DNA of 8,707 nucleotides from DATFPK01 sp035264885 (GTDB taxonomy: Bacteria; Actinomycetota; Thermoleophilia; Solirubrobacterales; 70-9): NCBI GenBank assembly GCA_035264885.1, contig DATFPK010000047.1, positions 1 through 8,707 of the forward strand. Direction: 5' to 3'. Within the stretch, counting starts at the first letter, position 1; every line of letters begins with the position of its first letter. Positions 1-4,494 of this stretch are shown in pieces. The translations under genes and the position numbers were made by a program. The notes beneath the pieces are model-generated. The model made no database searches. It was not told the DNA's origin and saw only the letters and a list, made by a program, of their open reading frames with translations.

Positions 1-2
1 GC

Positions 3-368
3 GAAGCCGAGCGGATCCAACGCGAAACCGAGATCGCCCAGCGGGAAACCGCCGCGGAGACCGACAGCGCCGTGTCCGCCGAGGACCCCGAGTCCTCCGG
101 CGTCATCATCTCCCGCGCCCTGGCCGACGACCTCGAGGCGCTGCGCGAGGCCGTCGAGCAGGCGGAGCGGACCGCCCTGCGCGAGCGCGAGGATGCCGAG
201 CGGGCCGAGGCCAAGCTGAGCCGCAAGCTCGAGAAGGCGAAGCGGCGCAACGACCAGCTCGAGCGCCGCCTCGACAACCTCGTGGCCGCCGCCGACGAGG
301 CACGCGCCGCGACCGAGAAGCTGGCGGCTCTCCACTCCGCTCTCTCGGACGACGAGCGCAGCGACTGA
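3..368 (+). CDS. C-terminal part of a coiled-coil protein of unknown function (5' end outside window)
   Basis: The reading frame is open from the first bases of the window to a TGA at 366-368, giving 121 visible residues. The sequence is very rich in Glu, Arg and Ala, with few aromatics and almost no Pro or Gly. From about visible residue 35 it has heptad-like spacing, as in ALADDLEALREAVEQAERT and KLEKAKRRNDQLERRLDNL, so a long alpha-helical coiled coil is expected. The upstream part contains a loose RET...RET repetition. A GTG at 72 is in frame, but no -10-like box lies 6-7 nt before it, unlike the other starts here, and the upstream frame keeps the same helical composition. The gene therefore probably begins before the window. 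It ends 15 nt before the exonuclease gene. No catalytic motif is visible and no function is proposed. A role in scaffolding or membrane association would be a guess. Confidence 0.6.
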   Translation, partial: EAERIQRETEIAQRETAAETDSAVSAEDPESSGVIISRALADDLEALREAVEQAERTALREREDAERAEAKLSRKLEKAKRRNDQLERRLDNLVAAADEARAATEKLAALHSALSDDERSD

Positions 369-371
369 CGC

Positions 372-377
372 TACGGT
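372..377 (+). promoter_or_regulatory. Probable -10 box of a leaderless promoter for the exonuclease gene
   Basis: The hexamer TACGGT fits the TAnnnT -10 pattern. It lies 6 nt before the GTG at 384 (spacer gggcgc), so transcription would start at or next to the start codon. It sits just after the stop codon of the upstream gene. No convincing -35 element was recognised. Confidence 0.55.
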
Positions 378-383
378 GGGCGC

Positions 384-1247
384 GTGCCCGCCCCGCTGCT
401 CGCAGTCGACACTCCGTCCCTGCTCTTCCGCGCCTTCTACGCCCTGCCCGACTCGATCAAGGGCCCCGACGGGCGCCCCGTCAACGCCCTCCTCGGAGCG
501 GCGAACCTGATCCTCCGGGAGGTCGAGCTCCACGGCCCGCGCGCCGTCGTCCTCTGCTTCGGCCCCGACGCCGCGACGTACCGGGTGGAGCTCTTTGACG
601 GCTACCACGCCGAGCGGCCCGAGATTCCCGACGACCTGGGACCCCAGTTCGCCGACAGCGCCGCGTTCTTCGGCGCCTTCGGCTGGATCGTCGAGACGGC
701 GGACACGCTCGAGGCAGACGACCTCCTCGGCTCGTTGGCGACGGTGGAGACGGAGGCCGGCGGGGACGCGCTGCTGCTGACGGGCGACCGGGACATGTTC
801 CAGTGCGCCGGCGAGCGGACCAAGGTCCTCTACGTCCGAACCGGGAGCCAGGGCGCCGGGGTGATCGGCCCCGACGAGGTCCGCGGGCGATACGGCATCC
901 CGCCCGAGCTGGTACCGGACTTCATCGCCCTGCGCGGCGACCCCTCCGACGGCATCCCCGGCGCCAGGGGCGTCGGGGAGAAGACCGCGGCCGAGCTCCT
1001 GCGCCTGCACGGGTCCCTGGAGGGGGTGCTCGACGCGGCGGTCAGGGAGCAGCGGCCGAAGCTGCGGGCGACCCTTCTCGAGAGTCGCGACGACCTGCTG
1101 GCCTTCAAGGAGATCGCAACACTGCAGGACGCGGGCATCGAGCGCCCCCCGGACACGCCGACGGACTGGTCGGGCGCCGCGGAAGCCGCTCGAGCGCGCG
1201 GGATGAACCGGCTGGCGGAGCGCCTGGAGGAGCGCGCCGCGGCCTAG
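384..1247 (+). CDS. Stand-alone 5'-3' exonuclease / flap nuclease (Pol I N-terminal domain family)
   Basis: This 287-residue protein matches the N-terminal 5'-3' exonuclease domain of DNA polymerase I, without any polymerase domain. The family removes RNA primers and 5' flaps in replication and repair in the cytoplasm. Visible motifs in order: VDTPSLLFRAFYAL with metal ligand D9; the helical-arch segment YHAERPEIPDDL (74-85) with R78; LEADD (109-113) with E110, D112 and D113; TGDRDMFQ (133-140) with D135 and D137; and the helix-3-turn-helix RGDPSDGIPGARGVGEKTA (184-202) with D186 and D189. The length is normal for the domain. Odd point: the aspartate usually found in the FD motif (D67 in Taq polymerase) is Gly60 here (CFGPDAATYR), with D62 two residues on. 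The GTG start is supported by the -10 box at 372-377. The stop overlaps the stop of the convergent lipoprotein gene. The family is secure; in vivo substrate preference is unknown. Confidence 0.93.
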   Translation: MPAPLLAVDTPSLLFRAFYALPDSIKGPDGRPVNALLGAANLILREVELHGPRAVVLCFGPDAATYRVELFDGYHAERPEIPDDLGPQFADSAAFFGAFGWIVETADTLEADDLLGSLATVETEAGGDALLLTGDRDMFQCAGERTKVLYVRTGSQGAGVIGPDEVRGRYGIPPELVPDFIALRGDPSDGIPGARGVGEKTAAELLRLHGSLEGVLDAAVREQRPKLRATLLESRDDLLAFKEIATLQDAGIERPPDTPTDWSGAAEAARARGMNRLAERLEERAAA

Positions 1248-1681
1248 CCGGAGCGGCTGAGGACGCCGCTGCTCGTCACCCCGCCGCCGCTGAACCGGTA
1301 GGCGAGACGGTTGCCGCGGGGCGTCACGGTGACGTCGCCGACGCCTTTGCACTTAGCGCCGGCACCGCGGCTGATCACCTCGCGGAAGTGGTACCCGGCT
1401 TCCTCGCGGGACTGGAAGTCCCAGGTCCCGGCGCAGGACAGCCCGGTGTAGCTGACCGGGTTCTTGGCCGGCTTCTGCGCCGATGCGATCGTCACCCGGA
1501 CCGTGAACGGCTTGATTCCGCGCTGCTCGAGGGTCCCGCTCCAGGTTCCGGCGATCGGCTCCAGCGGGTTCGCCGGGGGCTGGGCGCCGGGGCCGGTGAA
1601 GTCGGGCTCCTCCTTCTCGCCGCAGGCGGCGAGCGCGAGGGCGGCCAGGCAGGCGGCGACGAGTGACAGAGGGCGACGCAA
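1244..1681 (-). CDS. Small secreted lipoprotein, function unknown
   Basis: This 145-residue protein begins with a type II signal peptide: MRRP, then a hydrophobic stretch, then the lipobox LAAC with lipid-modified Cys20, followed by the charged linker GEKEEPDF. After cleavage it should be anchored on the outer face of the cytoplasmic membrane. The mature part (about residues 43-145) is a predicted beta-rich domain opening with IAGTWSGTLEQRG. It contains Cys83 and Cys111, which could form a disulfide. No catalytic residues are evident, and a lipocalin-like or other small beta-barrel fold is only a guess. The start is TTG at 1681, the only one placed correctly for the signal peptide. It lies 12 nt after the stop of the GroES-like gene, so co-transcription is possible, but a TAGGCT box overlaps that stop codon. 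The gene converges on the exonuclease gene with a 4-nt overlap. Confidence 0.8.
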   Translation of the reverse strand: MRRPLSLVAACLAALALAACGEKEEPDFTGPGAQPPANPLEPIAGTWSGTLEQRGIKPFTVRVTIASAQKPAKNPVSYTGLSCAGTWDFQSREEAGYHFREVISRGAGAKCKGVGDVTVTPRGNRLAYRFSGGGVTSSGVLSRSG

Positions 1682-1690
1682 GGGGCGGCG

Positions 1691-1696
1691 AGCCTA
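1691..1696 (-). promoter_or_regulatory. Possible -10 box for the lipoprotein gene, overlapping the upstream stop codon
   Basis: On the minus strand the stop codon TAG of the GroES-like gene is also the first half of TAGGCT, a good TAnnnT hexamer. It ends 9 nt before the TTG start at 1681. The spacing is slightly longer than the 6-7 nt seen at the other genes, so a very short leader is possible, or the gene may simply be read from the upstream promoter. Confidence 0.35.
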
Positions 1697-2053
1697 TACG
1701 CCGGCCGGCCGCTCGGCCCGCTCGAGCACGCCGAGGATCTCGCCCACGCGGCAGACGAGGAGGCGCTCCTCGTCTACCTCGACCCAGGTGCCGGCCGAGG
1801 CAGGGAAGACGACGTGGTCCCCGGGCTGGACCGGCATCGTCACGCCGACGTGCTCCCACCAGTCGAGGCCGGGGCCGACCGCGAGCACGATTCCCTGCTG
1901 GGGCGGCGGCTCGTGGGATCCCGGGGGCACGACGAGGCCCGACCGCCGGACGCGGTCTGAGTCGAGCTCCTTGACGACCACGCGGTCGAACAAGGGCCGC
2001 ATCTCATGGCGGACCGGGGAGTCGAGCTCCGGGGACTTCGAGCCGGATTCCAT
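1694..2053 (-). CDS. GroES-like co-chaperonin (Cpn10 family)
   Basis: This 119-residue protein carries the Cpn10 pattern. MRPLFDRVVVKELDSDR (18-34) matches the GroES first strand (PLxDRVVVK). RRSGLVVPPGSHEPPPQQ (36-53) sits where the mobile loop that contacts GroEL lies, followed by GIVLAVGPG (54-62), PVQPGDHVVFPASAGTWVEV (74-93), and the closing strand LLVCRVGEILGVLE (98-111). Canonical GroES caps the GroEL ring during ATP-driven folding. No groEL gene is adjacent, so this may be a second, divergent copy. Two starts are possible. ATG 2053 adds 17 residues before the conserved core and has a TATCCT box 7 nt upstream. ATG 2002 would give a 102-residue protein closer to usual GroES length. I prefer 2053 because of the promoter spacing. 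The gene is divergent from DUF488 and is followed after 12 nt by the lipoprotein gene. Confidence 0.82.
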   Translation of the reverse strand: MESGSKSPELDSPVRHEMRPLFDRVVVKELDSDRVRRSGLVVPPGSHEPPPQQGIVLAVGPGLDWWEHVGVTMPVQPGDHVVFPASAGTWVEVDEERLLVCRVGEILGVLERAERPAGV

Positions 2054-2060
2054 GACCCCC

Positions 2061-2066
2061 AGGATA
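2061..2066 (-). promoter_or_regulatory. Probable -10 box of a leaderless promoter for the GroES-like gene
   Basis: TATCCT on the minus strand is 7 nt before the ATG at 2053. The intervening GGGGGTC is too close to the ATG to act as a normal Shine-Dalgarno sequence. If instead the ATG at 2002 is used, the same box would give a leader of about 50 nt. Confidence 0.5.
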
Positions 2067-2079
2067 GGCACTGGGGAGG

Positions 2080-2085
2080 GAGAAT
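2080..2085 (+). promoter_or_regulatory. Possible -10 box for the DUF488 gene
   Basis: GAGAAT is 7 nt before the GTG at 2093. It keeps the A at position 2 and T at position 6 of the window's pattern but has G at position 1. A purine-rich ggggaggg lies just upstream (2073-2080). It is about 12 nt from the start, too far for a good Shine-Dalgarno fit. Confidence 0.35.
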
Positions 2086-2092
2086 TACGCCC

Positions 2093-2596
2093 GTGAGCGC
2101 GATCGCGACCGTGGGCGTCTACGGGTTCAGCGGGCCCTCCTTCATCGAGGCGCTGGAGGGCGCCGCGGTGACCGAGATCCTCGACGTCCGCCAGCGCCGC
2201 GGGGTCCGGGGGCCGGAATACGCCTGGGCGAACGCACAGCGCCTCCAGGCCGCGCTCGCCGCGGCCGGCATCGGCTACCGGCACCTCAAGCAGCTGGCGC
2301 CGACGACCGAGCTGCGACAGCTCCAGTACGCGGAGGACGCGCGAACCGGAGTCGGGAAGCGATCGCGAACCGAGTTGGGGGCCGAGTACCGCGACGGCTA
2401 CACGCGCGAGATCCTCGACCGGGCCGATCTGGACCAGGTCGCGCGCAGCCTCCCCGCGGAGGGGCTGGCGGCGCTGCTCTGCGTGGAGCGCGACCCGGAC
2501 GCGTGCCACCGCTCGATCGTCGCCGGCCGGCTGGCCGCCGAGCACGGGCTGGATGTCGTCCACATCAAGCCCGGTCAGCGCAGCTCGGGCAGGTAG
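2093..2596 (+). CDS. DUF488 family protein
   Basis: This 167-residue protein has the two hallmarks of DUF488. The first is the N-terminal block VGVYGFSGPSFIEAL ... EILDVRQRRGVRGPEY (7-43), including the conserved DVR and RG...P.Y. The second is the C-terminal block LLCVERDPDACHRSIVAGRLA (129-148), with C130, E132, P135, C138, H139 and R140. The fold is small alpha/beta. The biochemical role of the family is not established, and the Cys/His cluster hints at a metal- or thiol-dependent function. The frame is open upstream to 2006, but the segment before GTG 2093 overlaps the divergent GroES-like gene and does not resemble the family, so 2093 is chosen. GTG 2111 is a less likely alternative. The last 22 nt overlap the convergent hypothetical gene, tail to tail. 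Confidence 0.85.
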   Translation: MSAIATVGVYGFSGPSFIEALEGAAVTEILDVRQRRGVRGPEYAWANAQRLQAALAAAGIGYRHLKQLAPTTELRQLQYAEDARTGVGKRSRTELGAEYRDGYTREILDRADLDQVARSLPAEGLAALLCVERDPDACHRSIVAGRLAAEHGLDVVHIKPGQRSSGR

Positions 2597-2922
2597 CGCT
2601 CCAGGTGGGCGTCGATCGTCCGCCGCACCCACTCCTGCGTCTCCCGGTCCGCCATCCGGTAGCGGCCGAGCAGCATCTTCTGGTCGTCGAGCGGCAGCCC
2701 GGCGATCTCCCACCGCACGGTCAGGCGCTCGAACAGCATCTCCTGGCGCCGCCGCCAGACGTCGTCGGCCGACGCCGCGCTGCTCCTCGGCATCTCGCGG
2801 ATCTTGGCGACGGTGCCGGCGCTCAGGTCCTGGCGAAGCTGGAGGGTGTTGCCGTCGGGATCGGTGTAGGTCGCGGTCGCAGGCGGCTCCCTGCGCCGCC
2901 GCTTGCTGTCGCCTCGCGCCAT
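2575..2922 (-). CDS. Hypothetical protein, small and charged
   Basis: This 115-residue protein matches no family I can name. The N-terminus is strongly basic (MARGDSKRRRREP). It is followed by a short beta-hairpin-like element, TYTDPDGNTLQLRQDLS (18-34), and then a helical C-terminal half rich in Arg, Glu and Trp (DVWRRRQEMLFERLTVRW and ETQEWVRRTIDAHLERYL). There is no signal peptide or membrane segment, so it is probably cytoplasmic. The layout of a short strand pair plus helices with a conserved-looking WEIAGLPLD turn weakly recalls phage tail-assembly chaperone-like proteins, but no other phage gene is nearby and I do not assign that. The ATG at 2922 is supported by a TAGCCT box 7 nt upstream. 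High G/C at third positions supports real coding. The gene overlaps the end of DUF488 by 22 nt. Confidence 0.65.
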   Translation of the reverse strand: MARGDSKRRRREPPATATYTDPDGNTLQLRQDLSAGTVAKIREMPRSSAASADDVWRRRQEMLFERLTVRWEIAGLPLDDQKMLLGRYRMADRETQEWVRRTIDAHLERYLPELR

Positions 2923-2929
2923 CGTCCGG

Positions 2930-2935
2930 AGGCTA
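2930..2935 (-). promoter_or_regulatory. Probable -10 box of a leaderless promoter for the hypothetical gene
   Basis: TAGCCT on the minus strand lies 7 nt before the ATG at 2922 (spacer CCGGACG), matching the arrangement at the other genes of the window. Confidence 0.5.
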
Positions 2936-2971
2936 GCCGCGCCGGCGCGGAGCCCGTGGAGGCCTGGGACG

Positions 2972-3273
2972 ATGCGGCCCCATCGACCCTCAGTCGATCA
3001 CTCCAGAGGAACTGCCCGACCTCGAGCTCCGGCCGCTGCGCCGCCTGGACCTCGAGCCCGGCGACGACGGCGAGGACCGCCACGTCGCCTCCGCATCGGG
3101 GGTCGTCCGGCGGGGCGTCTTCGCCTACGTGATCGGCGACGACCAGCTCGACCTCTCGGGACCGCCCGGGAGCCCTGCGCCGCGCCCTCGCCGGCGATCT
3201 GCCCAGCGACCCCGACGGGCGGACGCGGCGCAAGCCCGACCTGGAAGCCTTGACGACCGAGGACGCCACGTAG
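2972..3273 (+). pseudogene. Frameshifted and truncated gene remnant (N-terminal part of a DUF6929-like protein)
   Basis: No single frame gives a sensible protein here, but two adjoining frames do. From about 2979 the frame reads PIDPQSITPEELPDLELRPL, then HVASASGVVRRGVFAYVIG and DDQLDL, up to about 3157. From about 3160 the next frame reads DRPGALRRALAGDLPSDPDG and RRKPDLEALTTEDAT to the TAG at 3271-3273. Both parts have almost only G/C third bases. Removing one C from the CCCC run at 2978-2981 joins ATG 2972 to the first part. Removing one G from the GGG run at 3158-3160 joins the two parts. The corrected product is 99 residues. The pattern (HVASASG...YVIGDD...GDLP...KPDLEAL) resembles, from memory, the N-terminus of the much longer DUF6929-type proteins, so the 3' two thirds would be missing. 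Expression of a functional product is unlikely. Sequencing or assembly error in the homopolymers is the main alternative for the frameshifts, but not for the short length. Confidence 0.6.
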
Positions 3274-4440
3274 TCAGCGGCGCGCCCGGCCGAATGCGCG
3301 CGTCTGCGACCGCACCAGGTCGACGACGTCGCCGAGCGCGATGTTGACGTCGGCCAGGTGCAGCCCCCAGGTGTCGTCCGGCGCCGGGTTCAGGTGCCGT
3401 GCGCCGGCGATCGACCTGATCATCAGGACGTGGGCCTCGTTCGCGTGGACGCACCTGCCCGAGTAGTGGTCCTGGGGCACGAGCCACGGCGTCGTCGCGG
3501 TCGGTTGCGGACCGCCGTACATCTGGATCATGAAGACACCGAGGACCCCGGGATAGGGCTCGCTTCGCAGGATTGTCTCCAGCGGGACACGGCGGTTCCG
3601 CAGCGAAGCGGGATTAGCGCAGACCACTTCGAGCCCCGGCCCGTCCGGGAAGCCGAAGATCTCCGACACGCGGCTACCCGGACGGCCGAAGCGGGTGTCG
3701 TCCGGCGGAGTCTCGTTGTATGTGGAGTAGGCGATCAGGCAGCCGGTCTGCGAGGCGCGGCGGCAGACCGGCACTTTCTTGAAGCTGCCACCGGCGGTCT
3801 GGCCCTTCTGCACGGTCACGTTGCCGCCGAGCAGCACGGCCGAGACCAAGCGCCGGCGCACCCGCGGCACACGGTCGATCTGGCGGCGGATCAGCTGGGT
3901 CAGCATGTAGCTCCCCTGCGAGTGGCCGATCAGGACGAAGCCGCGGCCGTGGTTGTAGTTGCGCAGGTAGTCGAGGAAGGCGTTGCGCACGTCGCGGTAG
4001 GCGCGGTAGCCGGCCTCACGGAGCTCGTCCTCGGGCGGCGGCGAGGCGATCGTCGCCAGCGTGAGCTGGCGGTACATCGGCGCGAACACCCGGCAGCGCT
4101 GAGAGAAGCGAGCCGCCTGGTACTTGGCGATCATCTCCTGCTGGGGCTCCACCCGGCGGTCGGAGTTCGGCCCCGGCTGTTGGCTCACCGTCGGGTACAC
4201 GTAGAAGCAGTCGATCCGCGGGCGGCGGGCGTTGCGGGGGCGCTCGACGTGCGAGTCGCCCGAACTCGAGTAGACGGTGGTCTCGAGACTCCCCCGGCAG
4301 GGCGTCGGCTGGACGCCCGGCTTGCAGAGCCAGACGGTCTTGGCCGCCGCCGGCGACGCCCCCGCAACGAGCGCCGCGATCGCGACCGCGATGCCGGCCA
4401 GAAGCACCGCGCTCCGGCGAGCTTGGCCTGCCGCCGCCAT
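3274..4440 (-). CDS. Secreted alpha/beta hydrolase, DUF3089 family (putative lipase/esterase)
   Basis: This is a 388-residue exported protein. Residues 1-33 form a Sec signal peptide: basic GQARRS, the hydrophobic core AVLLAGIAVAIAALVAG, and a likely cleavage site after ASPAAA. The mature domain has IDCFYVYPTVS (76-86) and APMYRQLTLA (120-129), both typical of DUF3089. The nucleophile elbow is GHSQG (172-176), with Ser174 as the likely catalytic serine. The C-terminal segment THE-like region reads WGLHLADVNIALGDVVDLV (358-376), where His361 is a candidate catalytic histidine. Eight cysteines (39, 48, 78, 116, 226, 234, 274, 330) could form disulfides, fitting an extracytoplasmic location. The substrate is unknown; an ester or lipid is a family-level guess. 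The frame stays open upstream across the neighbouring gene, but the signal peptide and a TACAGT box 6 nt upstream fix the ATG at 4440. The stop directly abuts the stop of the remnant at 3271-3273. Confidence 0.87.
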   Translation of the reverse strand: MAAAGQARRSAVLLAGIAVAIAALVAGASPAAAKTVWLCKPGVQPTPCRGSLETTVYSSSGDSHVERPRNARRPRIDCFYVYPTVSQQPGPNSDRRVEPQQEMIAKYQAARFSQRCRVFAPMYRQLTLATIASPPPEDELREAGYRAYRDVRNAFLDYLRNYNHGRGFVLIGHSQGSYMLTQLIRRQIDRVPRVRRRLVSAVLLGGNVTVQKGQTAGGSFKKVPVCRRASQTGCLIAYSTYNETPPDDTRFGRPGSRVSEIFGFPDGPGLEVVCANPASLRNRRVPLETILRSEPYPGVLGVFMIQMYGGPQPTATTPWLVPQDHYSGRCVHANEAHVLMIRSIAGARHLNPAPDDTWGLHLADVNIALGDVVDLVRSQTRAFGRARR

Positions 4441-4446
4441 CGGCGC

Positions 4447-4452
4447 ACTGTA
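4447..4452 (-). promoter_or_regulatory. Probable -10 box of a leaderless promoter for the secreted hydrolase
   Basis: TACAGT on the minus strand lies 6 nt before the ATG at 4440 (spacer GCGCCG). It is in the 54-nt divergent region shared with the oxidoreductase gene. Confidence 0.55.
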
Positions 4453-4482
4453 CCGGCGGCCCGGCGGCGGGCGGGCGCTTGG

Positions 4483-4488
4483 CAGACT
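4483..4488 (+). promoter_or_regulatory. Possible -10 box for the oxidoreductase gene
   Basis: CAGACT lies 6 nt before the GTG at 4495. The intervening ggagg ends only 1 nt before the GTG, too close for ribosome binding. It keeps A at position 2 and T at position 6. It is about 30 nt from the opposing -10 box of the hydrolase gene, so the two promoters lie back to back. Confidence 0.4.
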
Positions 4489-4494
4489 GGAGGC

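Noticed and set aside
72..74. GTG as the true start of the first gene
   Set aside because: The frame is open to the window edge with the same helical composition, and no -10-like box is found 6-7 nt upstream.
1957..2030. Repeated 12-mer gagtcgagctcc at about 1959 and 2019 as a possible operator pair
   Set aside because: Both copies are inside the GroES-like coding region and encode the ordinary residues ELDS. Chance or codon similarity is sufficient.
2823..3269. 148-codon minus-strand open frame across the remnant
   Set aside because: It is antisense to both coding-quality segments of the remnant, and Arg/Ser/Pro-rich shadow composition gives no recognisable protein.
3358..4494. Plus-strand open frame antisense to the hydrolase and in frame with the oxidoreductase
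   Set aside because: Composition is His/Arg/Ala-rich shadow sequence with no family features. The oxidoreductase clearly starts at 4495.
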